Source of the DNA: Progne subis subis
Taxonomy: Eukaryota > Chordata > Aves > Passeriformes > Hirundinidae
NCBI GenBank assembly: GCA_022316685.1
Contig: JAKJHU010000005.1
Location: forward strand, 12,378,707-12,442,706
Reading direction: 5' to 3'
DNA length: 64,000 bases
In this document: positions 13,205 through 26,910 of the stretch, one piece after another
Layout: each line of letters begins with the position of its first letter
Position numbering within the stretch: position 1 is the stretch's first letter
Translations under genes and position numbers: made by a program
The notes under the pieces: model-generated
Database searches by the model: none
What the model saw: the letters and a program-made list of their open reading frames with translations, nothing else
What the model was told of the DNA's origin: nothing

Positions 13205-16200
13205 GGCCTTTTTTCTGAGTGTTGCAGGACCTGAGGTCATAATTCCTGTAGTAATCCAGCTCATAAATACTCAGTATGATATATAACCAATGCTGTCTAG
13301 TGCAGCTGAACCTTGCGTTTGCCTCATGGTAGTTGGATTCATCCATTCTATTTTGAAGACACAAGCCTTCTGGTTAAGTTATATCTCTCATTACTAACTG
13401 TGTTTGAGTGAATCCTGTGATGTTCCATATCACACAATCAGGTGATGGCTGCTTTTCATCACTGGAGATGTTGTAAAACCACAATGTCCAGTGCCGCCCT
13501 AACACAGTAAGATGCTTAGTCTAGAGCTCATAGGAGGCCATCTGTCATAGGAGAGAAAATCAATTTTGCCAACTTACTGAAAATGAAACATCTCAAGCCA
13601 TCAACACAAAACACTATTTTCCTCAGAAAATTATATTTAAATATAATGTTCTTCTGGAAACTAATAGCTTTGTGGGAACTGCATTTTCTGTTGGAAAGGT
13701 ATTGCAGTGAGAGATCCTTGATCATCTCAAATAATTTAAGCACTGTAGCTTTATGGGGTGTTATTATTGACTCTGGCAAATAAGAAAAGATGTCCTTTGC
13801 TCCCTTTTTCTTGCAATGTTCTTTCTCTACTTCCATTGCAATGGCCCCAAACCACTGACTAGACAAACAGACCATTTGACCTCACCCATTTAGTTATTTT
13901 TCAGCTAATTACTTTGTGCTCCCAACCCCCAAGCAATTCTCATGTAAACATATTTCAGGAAATACATTTTATTGTGGGTAATTCCCTTGCCACCCTCAAG
14001 TTCAGGCAGGTGTTTTATTTGTTTTTGTACAGGTTCTTATTCTCTATCATTAGACTTTGCAAGTCATTACTCTTGTTTCAACTGCTTTGATCTATTCACT
14101 AACTTAAAACTAGTTTAAGTAAAAGTTCACTTCTGTATGTTTTCAGTGATTTTCATATTATAATAATGTTCCTAAACACTGTTTATCTTCATGCAGTTTT
14201 TCATCTGTGCTTGAATAAATGAGAGTTCTGTTACAAATAGGACCCACAGACCTTTCTTTCCCACAAGAAGAAATGCAGATGATCACATGGCATCAGCTCT
14301 TAGGTAAAACCCTAGACTACGTCTCACTGGGGTTGCATGAAATGTGTGATGAACTGCAGCAGAGCTCCTGTGGCTCTGCAGGATGTTCAGCTGCAGAAGG
14401 TCATGCTGCAGGAGTCCATACATTTTAGAAGAACATCAAAGATGTCCAGAGTGATGGCCTTACTCCCAGTGACAACCTTCAGATTCCACAAGGGAGAGAA
14501 ATGAGCTTAGGTGAAGCCAATTTATGTCCTGAAATCTTTCTTACCTCCAACTTCCACCTTTCATCTCACATCTCCAGCTGTGACTAAGCTTGGCTTATCT
14601 TTAAAATAGGTGATGTTACTTGAAGATTATATTAATGCATGTAATTACCTCTCAGTATTCTCCAGAAGATGCAGTAAGTCATGTGCCTGGTTTTTTATTA
14701 GTAGTTCTAAAAATGACACAATCCTAGAGAACAGGCAGGGCCTTTTTGTTATATATATTTTGTGAAGACAAGAGGGTAAATACACCAACTAAAATGTGGA
14801 TTATAGGATACCAAATCAAATGACAAAATAGACTACAGGGCAGTAGTTTGTTGAGGTAGGCAGTGAACATCGAGTCTTCTCTCTCAACAAGCTGAAAATA
14901 AGATGTGTCAAAACATTCCTGAATTAAGTGGAGTTTTGTGTTTGATTTTCCAAAGTCCCTTTAAAAACAGAAATAAAATAATATTAATTTCTCTAAGACT
15001 TCTGAAGGGAAGGTGTTGAGTTAAAATATTGCCAAATTTTATTGCATTTAGTGAGGAAGATGAAGAAAGGATAAAAAAATCAGTGAGGAAAAGAATAGTA
15101 TCTATTTAAAGCCTTTCATATCTACACCTGGCCTGGTCAGGTATACACGAGCCTTTATCGATGCCATTGTGCTGGTTCTTCCTGGAATGAGCTAGGTGGG
15201 GTTTTTCCTGTTTGTAAAAGAGAAGCACAGGAGAATGCTTAGCATGGGAATTCTCCATCATAAGTCAAACTAGCTGCATCTTCATGGACCTCTGTTGGGA
15301 AATCCCTTCAGTTCTTTGTAGAAATCCTGTTGGCTTCAGCTGGGTAAGCATCAGACACTGAAGGTTTCCATGACGCGGCTGCCAAATACAGTTAGTAGAA
15401 AGCTATAATTTAGAATTTCCTCTCTAGGGTTTCCTGGTAAAGAATCTAAATGAAGACTGTGGCTTAGGGAACCCACATTCTCCCCAGGGAGATAAAACAA
15501 ACACACCCAACAGTCAGAAAAAGAATCTGTTCCCATAGTATTTCTAGATTGTTTTCCAACCAGCTGGGATTTCCATGCTGTGAAACTCGGATCCATATGG
15601 AAATGATGGCATACTGCTCTGACCCTAATTTTACTTTCAAACTTTAGAGTTTTGTCCACCTCAGGGAGTAGTGCAAAATGGAATCAGGATGGATCTGGAG
15701 GAATAAACAAATTTGTGCAACACATTTGCCTTCACTGTTAGGCATTCTTGATGCTAAACTCAGTCAGCAAGTCATTCATGGTTTTCATGGGAACTTTTGC
15801 CTCTCAGTGAAAAGATAAATGAATGCAAATATTTCTTCCTTCCCAGAAAGAGAAGTTACATGGGCATGATTTGGCTTGACAGTAAAAATAGTGTTGACCT
15901 AGCTGTACCACCAGGGGCTAATGGGCTAAAATTTTAATTCATTAAGCCCCCATGTCAGCTTGACTTTCCTTTCCAGCTGTTGTGAAGACAGAACTACTCA
16001 TTTAGTTTCTTATGCCAGCCTGGTCAATGCGCCCTTTGTATGAACATAGCAGACTCTAAAGTAGATCAGTACATATTTTGTTATTGCTTCCTTCAGGTTC
16101 AAAAATGGAACTTTGATATCTTCTGCTCCTTTGTCTCGATTCTATATAGTTTGTCAGGGTAGGTTCTGGCTTTGTTTTTATAGGATGCAGGTGTGTCTTT

Positions 16201-17418
16201 CACAGCATAACAACTCTCTTCTCAAAGCATAATATAACATATTGTTAACACTGTTTGTAAGCACAGGAATAGTAACAGCGATACATTTCTGCAGCTGTGA
16301 TAGTTGGAGATATGAGAGGACACTTTTTTGAGTGCTTTGAAAGTGCTTTGGGAGTAGGTCCTCTACCTACATCACACAAATTAATATTCTCCTGCAATGC
16401 TTATCCTTCTTTACTAGAAACTGTAGAAAAATGCCTACATAAATTCATCTCTATCTAGGATTTTCGTTTACTCTCTTCCTTAGGTTTCTGAAACTAATTA
16501 GGACTTAATTATTAAATAAGGGGACCCTTTACTTTCTTCTCTACTTGCCATCTGGCAACAGAGTGGAAACAGACTTGGTTCAGTGTAATTTTTAATATTT
16601 CTTTCATTATCTCTTTTCCCCCTTGAAATCTAGTTCCCTAGGGCTTACAAATCTGGAGTGAATTTTCTGGTGATATTTTTCAATGATTTGTTGATGGAAA
16701 CGGGTGCAAAATGATCCATGTAACTGAATAAGTTTTAAAATAACTCTTCTATGACACGCAAAGCCCTGCTTTGTCTTCACAGAATTAGCTTGTTCTTGCA
16801 AACAGGCAGCGCTTAAGAGAACATGAAGATTTTTTAAAAGTACATTTTATTAACATTATAGTGTAGTGTTGTAAGGTCATTGCATTAGAGAGTTGCTTCA
16901 ATTTATTCCACATGTTGCTGAAAAAAACCCCCAAGACAAAACCGATCTTTTTGACAAATCGCTGAAAATAAAATATAGACTAAGAGAACTAAGTACTTTT
17001 GAAAATGCAATTGTGTGTTATAAACTTTTTATCAAGGTGTAAAGTTATTTGGTACAGTATAGGAAAATTTGTGCTCCTATTGAGAAGTTTCTATAATTGA
17101 GCTCAACTGTAATACCAGCCACTAGAAAATGCCACCTGGGAGACAGATGATGGAAATTCAGAAGCATTCTGATCAGACACTGCACTTGGTTACAGAAGAA
17201 ATAAATCCCATGTCAGTACAGAGACATAAGAAAATGACCTTCACAGCTCCCACTACCAGCTAGTCTCTTTGGTTTACATGAACTCTGTGGCATACATCAC
17301 TGTTCAAATATTACTTTGGTAAAAACAGAACAAAACTGAACAGTTTACACTGAAGTTTAAAGCAAGACAGTTGTATAGGATGCCAGATATCTAGAATGCT
17401 ATTTAGCCTATCTTTTAT

Positions 17419-17421
<3 letters not shown>

Positions 17422-17455
<34 letters not shown>
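17422..17455. repeat. T34 homopolymer
   Basis: Thirty-four consecutive T, immediately followed by GACAGTACA. The same 9-mer follows the T44 tract near 28.8 kb. Confidence 0.95.
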
Positions 17456-17456
<1 letters not shown>

Positions 17457-18194
17457 ACAGTACAAAACCTATGGAACATCTTGTCAGGCACTTCTGGGAC
17501 TCCCACTCTGACTAGTTTCCGGGTGCCCAATCTTCACTTGAGGCTCTGCCCAATAACTTGCACTGAATGAATCTGTTTCTCCTTCTGTGTCCCCCCACTA
17601 GCTGTCCACTGCACCTTTCTGCTGGAGCTCATCTAATGTGCTGCTGAGTTGCTGAGCTGCTGTGCAGCCTGAGTGCTTGAGCCTGGGCTGTCCCAGTGTG
17701 CACAGATAAGCAAGGCTTCCGCTAGGGCTCAGGTGAATTTCAATGTCTTAATTTAAGCCATTGTACCTATAGTCATCAGCAGATGGTGGCCCCTCCTATG
17801 AAATAAAGATGATTTGTCTTCTTTGATCTCTTGTAGTCATGATTGTGTTTGGATGAGGCCAAAGACTGAGCTTTTTTGTTTGCTGAGTGAATGGGTACAG
17901 AAGTCCATTGTGGTGCAAGGTTCACCAAGCTTCCTAGCAAACCAAGTTAGATCATGATTCAGAAATGAGCTTAGGTATTTTCTCTGCTTTGAGCACCTGA
18001 GTAGTGCTCAGATAATCAAAATGAACCTTGATGCTCAAGCCAGGCACAATCACAGTGTGCTCATGAATCAATAGCATGACTGTTGCTGCAGTCAGAAAAT
18101 GTGAGCTCTGGGCCTTTCTCTGCTCTTGATTTTTGAATTATTGTGAATAAATCAGTCAATGTTTATCACTTTCTGTATTCTCTGAGACTCACTT

Positions 18195-18410
18195 AGTAAT
18201 TTTTGAACTTCCTTGAACACCTTGCATGGAAGTCTATGCAAGGACAAACAAGGCAAAATACAGTATGATGACGTAATTCAGTGAAAACATAATCTTCCTA
18301 CCATGAAGATATTTGTGAACTTCCTTGAACTCTTCAGATGAAAGTTTATGCAAGGACTAATCAAAATGTATTATCATGATGTAATTGAGTGAAAGGAACA
18401 TATTCCTTCT
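18195..18410. repeat. Diverged tandem duplication, two units of about 110 bp
   Basis: Unit 1 (about 18195-18300) and unit 2 (about 18303-18410) share GAACTTCCTTGAAC, TATGCAAGGAC, a GATGACGTAATT/CATGATGTAATT pair and AGTGAAA, in the same order. The offset is 112 nt at the left and 108 nt at the right, so there has been a small net deletion in unit 2. Both copies keep the palindromic TTCCTTGAA (18209-18217 and 18321-18329). Confidence 0.8.
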
Positions 18411-21400
18411 GCTTATCTTTGTCTCATAGTGTCATCATTGTATTTTTCCTCTCCTTTATGAATCAGACTTTTGCTAAAGTCAGTAAACCTCAAAGTGCCT
18501 TTTGCAGTAATGTTTTGGAAATACCCTCTAGTAATAAAACTAAAGTTGTTGCTCTGCTAAAAGGATTGGTTTCAGCAGGTGATCTTCATGTTTGTAATAT
18601 AATGATAAAAAAAAGAATGACTCCTTTTTCACTTTTTTGAAATACTTGTGACATTGAGATATATATGAATCTTTCTTCTCTGCTAATATCCATGTGATAC
18701 AGATGTCCATCTCAACTTCTTGTATAAGAATTGTCCTGCAGTTTCCACTAGAACAAGGAATTCTTTGTGTTTATTTGGCAGCACTGATTTTTTATCTATG
18801 TCAACACTGCTGAAACATTTTGAGGAAAAAAAAATGGATAAAAACCATTATGTTTCTAAACTTGAACTACATTCTGTATTACATTGACTGGCAAACATAA
18901 TTATAATTCACAAGATTGCTAAGCCCAGGATGAGAAAATGACCTTTGAGAAAAAAATGAATATAGACAAATGGCCAAAGATCATGAAAAACACTTAATTT
19001 CTATTATCTGCTTGGTCAAAAAGCAAATTTTCCTTTTGATTTCTCCCATCTCCTTTCTTACTCTGTAAAAACATTATTTTCACACACTTTCAGAATTATG
19101 GGATGTAATCCAAATGGCTGTCTTTCTCACTCCTCCTATGCATGAATCATATACATCTTTCTGGGGACTAACATTTACATGATCTCTTTCCTTGGGTCCC
19201 GGATGACAACGGTGGCTATTAGGAGACACTGAAGTTTAAGTTGCCAAAAAGTAGGCATTGCAGACTGACTGCTCAGTTGCCCTGCTAGGTATTTTTAGTT
19301 TACTCTGCAGTATTTCTGGTTTTATTTATGCGCTTTGATTTTTTTACTATTTGATATGTTGTGCCTGGAAGCTCTTTTCCCTGGAGTTTGTCCATTCCTC
19401 TATCCTGGTGTCCCTGGCAGCCAGAACACCCTCCTGCCATGATCGCTGACCCCTTGAGCCTTCACTTCCTTCTCCAGAACACACAAACATTGCAAGGTCA
19501 GTACCAGCTCCATTGTACTATTGACCTAAACTGAACTGAATCCGGCCTTCTTTGCACACCTTCACACTCAGGAAACCCTGACTTCTCCATTGCAATGCCA
19601 GGCAGGTCCTTGCAGTTTGCGGTTATCTTGGTCTGGTTAGAATACAAACTCCTTGAGGCACAGGTGAACCTTAGGCTATCATCTGCATCAGCCCGAGTGT
19701 ACCATTGGCACACAGCTCTATGGAATAAACACAAGACCAGCCCACCAAAATCAGGTGCTATTATGGTGTTAAAATCTTGTCAAGCTGTGAGTTTCAAAAG
19801 TAAAGTGCTAAAGGAATTGTGAGTCATATTGAAGGAAGAGGAATAAATCAAGTTTAATAGATTATTAACATGCATGGGGAAAATATTTTTAAAAAATAAT
19901 ATAGATTCATTCAGCTTCTGAGCTGAGAACAGATTGAATATGTATTGCCTGCTCTGATTGATTCATTGGAACACTTTGCTGTCTCAAGTTCTTTCTTTTT
20001 CCTCCTCAGAAGTGTATAAATAGCCAGATATTTAGACAAATAAAAACCGATCAATCCTTTATAGTCCTCTGAATAAGTTGAACATATCAGGACTGCACAG
20101 GAACTGTCTGGATAGAGATGCTATCTCTTATAAAAGTCCTGAAAAAGACCTGCCATGTCACTGCTGAAGCCACCAAGAAGACTGAGGTAATTATTTTAAC
20201 CTTCTGTTTTAAGAAAATTCTGTAACACAGTTAAAACCACAAAAGCAATATAACACATGCAAATTTAACCCAAAATCTCAATAGATTTGGAAGTTTGTAA
20301 TATCAGCTATTGTCCAGTTTTCAGCAGACTGAGGAGGTAAATGGGGAACCAATGGTAGCTAAAGATTCCCAAAATATTCAGAGGCTCCATTTAGTTAAAT
20401 TTATAACTTGGTTACTTGGCCATAACTACATATTGCAATCCAAAGTACTGAATCTAATTTTATTTATATTGAAATCAGTGAGAGAGCATTCACTGTTTTC
20501 CCATACAAAACATTATTTTGTGTCAACAGAGGCTACTATGAAATATCCTTACTTAAGCATTTGAAAAAATTATTCATACGTTGCCACAAACTGTGACAGC
20601 AAATATCTGTGACAGCAATCACTGCTTACAACTTCAACTGAGTTTCATTAGATTTTGGCAAATAACAAGACCAACATGGGATGCCTGATTTTAGCACCAA
20701 ATATGGCTTAGTTTAAAGAAAAAAATTGAAATGAGACCACTGATCTTTAGAAACAGTGGTTGCTTAGGATTTTAACATGGACCTGTATACCCCAGAGAGT
20801 TTGCACAGAATTTGTTATAAACCACACATGAGATATCTCAAAGATGCCTGCATAAGAACTAGAACATTGGATGTTTTAATGGACTATGGGAACATTCAAT
20901 GTAGTGGTATTTCCAGGGGGAAATTCATCTGAGTTTCAGCAGATTTTATCTTATTTCTGCTGGATTGAAATAAGTTAAATATGTCAACAAGAAGTCATTC
21001 AAAGGTTCCAAATATCTTAAAGACTTCATATCTTCACATGTCAGCAAATCTTCTGAAACACAATTTAAAAGTTAAAAAACATATGCAAAGAAAGATGGTA
21101 GAAAACACTATTGCTCTGCTGCCATAAAAAGAAAGAATAAATCAAATGCAAAATCCCATTAACTCCATGAACATTCCTGCACTTTTGGTTTTTTAAAGAA
21201 AGATTTGTGAAAAATAGCTCCAGTTTTGTTTGGTTGAATTTTACTGTTATTGTTGATGTTGTTCACCTGCACTTTTTGTTCCTGCAGCTAGTGTTTGGAA
21301 GAGTTATCTGTTGTAAACGGCATTCATGGAAAAAGCATATGGATTGACAAAGAGCTGAGAATGCCTTACCTGTTTATGTTTCTGAAATATTTTGTATAGA

Positions 21401-22286
21401 AAATGAAATACTAAGAGTAAAATGTCTTCTTGAGCCTTAAAAATTTTGCAAACATTCTCAAATGCAGTGTCAAGAATTGTTCACACAAGTTGTGCCAGCT
21501 GCCTAATGGTTAAAGACTTTACCTTCATATTGAAGCAGCAGTGAAGGCAACACATGGAGGAGGAGCTTGCAGTTGGGAGCAGCATAATAGATCATCCAAA
21601 AACAGACTGGAAAATTTGCCTGCTGATGGAGGAACTGCTGATGAAGTTTTGAGGATGTTTAGCACTTAACACCCAACACTACACTATGCTTACAGAAATC
21701 ATGGACAAGGGTAAATTATCAGTCATCAGTACTTTCTGCTTGGTCTTCTTATTTAAAGCATGGACCTACATTTTCTGAATTGTTTGTTCACTGGAAGTTA
21801 GATAAATTCATAAATCAATCATGTTTCACATTAGAGAGATTACATGTAAGAAGTTAATAAGACAACTTATTTACTTTACCTATTTTTAGTTCTGCTTGTG
21901 GGGTTGCATCTCCTTATGTCTCTAATTAATGATATTACTGAGTTTTGAGCTTCTTGACTAACAACTGTAGAGTCAACTAAGAGAAACTCATCTTTGGAAT
22001 TTTAACAAAAGCAGCTATTTGATGACTTACCAGGAAGTGGAAATGTTTTTTCACGTAATATGATATTTTCCCTTAAATGAGTAAACTCATTTGAACCCAC
22101 AAAACTAAGGTTTGATTCCACAAAGCATTTAAACACAAGTGCAGTTTTAAACATATGACTAGTGGTGCTGTTCCAAAAATAGCTCCATCTGTCAAGCCCC
22201 CAAATTTGCAAATTCTGAAAGACCTTGTTGAATCAGCAGCTTCAAAAAAATTGTCAGATTTGTGTCTGGATCACACTTAGTTTTCC

Positions 22287-22380
22287 TGGGTTTTTGTTTT
22301 GTTTTGTTTTGTTTTGTTGTTTTGTTGTTGTTGTTGTTGTTTTGTTTTGTGTGTTTTGTTTTTTTTGTTTTTTTTTTTTA
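22287..22380. repeat. GTTTT/GTT-rich simple repeat
   Basis: Mixed (GTTTT)n, (GTT)n and T-run sequence of about 94 bp. On the opposite strand it translates to a meaningless K/Q/T/N-rich frame. Confidence 0.95.
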
Positions 22381-25300
22381 ATAGCATAGGTCTTCAAAAC
22401 AAGAAAACCAGTGGGAAAAATCCATGATTTAACTGTCAGTAAACAGAAAGCATAGTCACAAACAGTCAAATATATAGTACTGTGAAACTACTGTCTATTA
22501 GCAGATGATTACACACAGAGGTAGAAAAAGACTTAACCCTCACCAGGCAAGAAGCCCATTTCTAAACCTATTTTGTTAAAAAACACTCAGCGGCCTTCGC
22601 TACAGACTGAGATACCAAACATGTAATAGTGCAATAAAACCAGAGCAACTGGTCACGATAAAGCTCGAATTTTGTCAAAAGATAGTAAAATACTGCTATG
22701 TAGAAGAATTTTTCAGTGCAATAACACTGAATGAAAAGGGAGTCACGAAGCCTTTGGGATAAATATTTTATCTTTCCATTGAATTTGTCTCTTTTCAGAA
22801 CACAGATAAAGGATGCACAGGGCTGCCTAGCTCTTCCCTACTTTTTCAGGGAGAGAGGTTTCTGTTGATTGCTTTCATGTGCAGTGTACATGCTCGCCTT
22901 TTTGAGATGTTCACGTTCTGACGCAAACAGTGCAGAGGAGATTGTCAGGGGTCCAAAGCAGGCAGGCTTCATATAAACCTGCTCTAGGCATTGAGTTAAG
23001 AATTCATTCATGTTAGTGTCAATTAGGCCTATATAGGGCAAATCCTGACCACAGAAAGGGTCAGTGAGTGGAGAAGCTGCTCCTGTGGCTTTCACAGCTA
23101 CCCCAGAAAGCTGATGGGAATCCCGCATGGAAATGAGCACTTTCCACTTCTGGTGTTTAATACTTGCAGCATCTTTTTTGGTCATGGTTAAAATTGCATC
23201 TGATTTGGTCCCATGGGACCTGAAGGTCTTCACCTTTAAGATTTCTGCCCACTTTTTCTATTTTCAACCATGGAGGGCAAAATAAACAATATAAGAGCTT
23301 ATAGGAATACTGGTTTCTCTCTCTTCTTGCACAAATTTTTATCAAAATCTTTTTAGTCCTCCCTCGAAACTATCAGAAAATGTCCCAAATCAAGCTGTAA
23401 ATTAAAAGACAAGTATTTCAAGAACACTGGAAGATCTTGAGTGAAAAAATCTTGCTAATGGTAGACAGAAACTTCACATATAAACCAGTGGAAGAGGAAT
23501 TCATTCTACTCCCTTCCCAAGAGAGCACATTTACATTCTGGTGATCTCTCCCCTTGAATTCAGAAAGGAAGGGAAGCCATGAGAAAGGCTAACCATAAGT
23601 GAGACCTGTCTTTCTCTTGTGCTTCTTTTCAATACTGATGTTCAGATGCTCACATGGGATTTGGTATTAAAGCAAGCATCTCCCAGTGGCTGGGCCAATT
23701 CCCTTCTGCTTTCTCATAAAGGTACATCATTTGGGGCAAACAAAAGCAGGGGCCCTCAGAAATGATTGTACATAGCAGAACTGCTGTGCTTTGGCCAGGG
23801 TGTGTAGTGAAAACAACTTTGACATGAGCCTGCACCAAAGGCCACTGCTGCTCATGTGCTCAGCACTCCACACCTTTCTGTTCTTTGCTCAGTTAGTTTT
23901 TGGTCTCTGCATCTTCCCATGACCCTGACAAATAGAGAGTTTCATAAACTAAACCAAAATCACAATTAAAAACCGGTAGGCCTCAAACAAGTATGTTGCA
24001 AATACATCTCTGTCTGTGTGGTAGGGATGGATATTTGAGAGCCAAATGAGGATTCTGAACTCCCACCAGATCCTTGTATTGCTGTTTCTCTTTCAAGGAG
24101 TATGTGAGAGGTGCCAGCCTTCCAACAAAGCACTAAATATTTAAAAACAACAACTCCACTCATCTGGTGGCTGGGTTTGAAGAACAAACATCAGCCCATT
24201 GTCTGGTTTCTGCCGTCATCTTGTACACACAGAAAGCCAAAGACTCCAAATAATTTTGTGGCCTCAGGCATCAACAACAAACAGTGTATATTTGATGTAT
24301 TGGCCTAATTTCTGTCCACTGAATATGCTGTTTTGGAGCTGTTTACATGATCCTTATTTTTTTGCTTTGTGTTTTTTTGGTTTTGTTTTACATTCAAGTC
24401 TTTATATGCCCTGGGAAATTTTTTTCCTTACCTTTCTCAAGTTTTCCTGCTTCATGTTTAGGATGCTGTTACTGATGAAGAGGTGACCAAAGTGCTCTTT
24501 TACTAAAAGCATGATTCTTGCAGAAACTTGCTATTCTAGTCTGATAAACTCCTTGCCTGCTGCTACACTTTCTAATTAAATTATCTAACATTGAGGAAAA
24601 AGTCCTGAAAGCGGGGGTAAAGGAAACATAATTATCCATGAAGTGGAGACAAAGAAATACTTACTGCATGCAGCTTCTAAAGCTTTTTGCCAGACTTCTG
24701 CTATGAAAATTATTGTCCAGAAGGGAGGCTGTAAAGCTGTTTTTGAAGATCAGTATGCTTCAAAAAGGACTACTGTACTTCAGATAATTGTTTTAACCTT
24801 TCTCATATGATTTATAAGGTCTTCCAACACTTGTGGTACCAACATTTGTTTGTGACTTTTATTGCTCTCAGAGCAGTCATTGATTCAAAGGACAGACCTA
24901 GTCTTTGGTCTCTGCAAAGCCATATTTTCAGGGAATTATAATGACCACTTTTTCCTCTCCATTCCTCAGAGCTTCTCTTCCCTGGGGCTTCACTTTGCAT
25001 CCCAGGCTCAACACAACCAATGAGTCAACCCTTTACAGAAGCAAGAGTAATGTACAATCTAAGGAAGTATTATGTATAATGTATTAATTTATTAAAGGAA
25101 AAAGCTTGTGACGGATGTATAGGAAATATTTCAATGTTGCTCATTGAAGAAAGGGATGACAGGTATACACTTCTCAGCAATGATGATAAAAAAAGCTGTA
25201 ATTTTCCAAGCAAATGGTTGTGTGTGATTTATCATTTCATTTTCATGCTGTGTTTTATAATAGCGGTACCAGCAGCACTTGCTGTCAGGGCGAGGGCCAC

Positions 25301-26862
25301 AGAGGTGTGTGCTTTCTCCTCAGATTGCACAGACAACACCTGAGAAAGCTGGCCACATAAAGGGTATAAACCACAAAATCTAAAAAGCCTTGGAAGAACT
25401 AGCAGAGCCAGTCTGTTAAGAATATTGCTAGGGCTGGCCTAGGGAGTGAAACCCATATCTGTACACAGCCCCAGGAAGCAAACTGAAATCCTACGAGGCA
25501 GAGAGGGGAGCTGAACTGAGATGTCCCACAGCCTGAGGCTCACCCAGGTGGTGGATGAAGCCCCAGTGTTTTCACCCAACTGGTTTGATCAGACCTCCTC
25601 TGAATATGCCTATTATTTCAGGATCCCCACGTGCCACAGAGAAGTGAACAAATTTAGCACCTGAACCCAGAAGAGCCCTTGGTCCAAAAATGGTCATTGC
25701 TCTGTAGAGCCATGGACCAGGGGCCTGGGCAGACTCTGAGAAGACAGCTGTGGCAGTAGTCCCAAAACCGTGTTTTATGATATTATTGCTTTTCCTCCTA
25801 CCCCTGCTCTATTTCTCAGAGCAGACCCTCAGCCACAGATCCTCCTTTTGCAAGGGAGTACATGGAATTATTTTTGGAATCTCCTCAGGTGCTGCAATGG
25901 ACAGTTGGAGGTGAGGCTATTAGCAGCTGCAGGATGGTTCTTTGGACTTTGAACACAAAGATATCCATAAATCCCCCTAGTATGAAAACATTTAGGTAGA
26001 TTCTTCTCTCACTGAATTTAACAGAATTACTCTCATCCTTTATCATAAAGCATTTCAGGATCAGTCTTAATTTTGTATGCTCTATGACAGAGCAAGTCTT
26101 TGAATGTCTTTTTTTTGAAACAGTGTTGGGCTGTCTTAACCACAAGACCACAGGTATTTTGAGAGACTGCTAATTAATGTTTGCAGCAGGTTTGAAGATC
26201 TGAAGATCTGAGAATTCTGTAGAAGGATAGTACAATAGTAGTTGGCTTTCTAGCTTTCTAGGGGAACTGTTGCTTAAGTTACTGGGGATTTTCATTCCTG
26301 AATAGGTGGATTTCTACAATAACCCTTTGTGATACTGCTGCCAATTCTACTTAAAAGCTTTAAATATATCACAATTAGTGAAAAAAAAACCTAAAAATGA
26401 AACCTTCTTCTTTGATTTTAGGTATTTTTTAAAGCTAAACAAATGAATAGTTTGATCTACTATTACATTTTTTGCCTTCCAAAAAAATAATTTTCATTTG
26501 CAATATAAGCTTTAGCATGTAGAGTTAATGCACCTTTCTTACATTCCAGAGTCTGCAGATAAATTTAGGCTATTAAGATAAATGGGTGAATTAAAATACT
26601 TGTATATCAAACTCTCTTTAAAAAGGAGGAGCAAGAAGACGGCAAAAGTGAGTTAAACTTTTTCTTGTCAAGGTCACATAGCTTTTAAAAAAAAAAAAAA
26701 ATGTTTCTAGCTCGTGGTTCTACTGTTGCATGTGCACATTCAGCCAGTCTGGCCCTAAATCCCTTTGGCTGCTGTTTTCTGATGTCTGAAGACTCTAGTA
26801 AAAGGGGAAGTAAGAGTTAGTGTGATTTAGGCAGAACGCAGGCTTCTTGAATCAAGGTCTTC

Positions 26863-26910
26863 AAAAAAAAAAACCAAACAACAAAACAACAACAACAACA
26901 ACAACAACAA
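26863..26910. repeat. A-run followed by (AAC)n microsatellite
   Basis: A poly-A stretch passes into CCAAACAACAAAAC and then uninterrupted CAA/AAC trinucleotides to 26910. Confidence 0.95.

Noticed and set aside
22254..22469. 71-codon - strand frame rich in Lys, Gln, Thr and Asn
   Set aside because: It is a direct translation of the GTTTT/GTT simple repeat.
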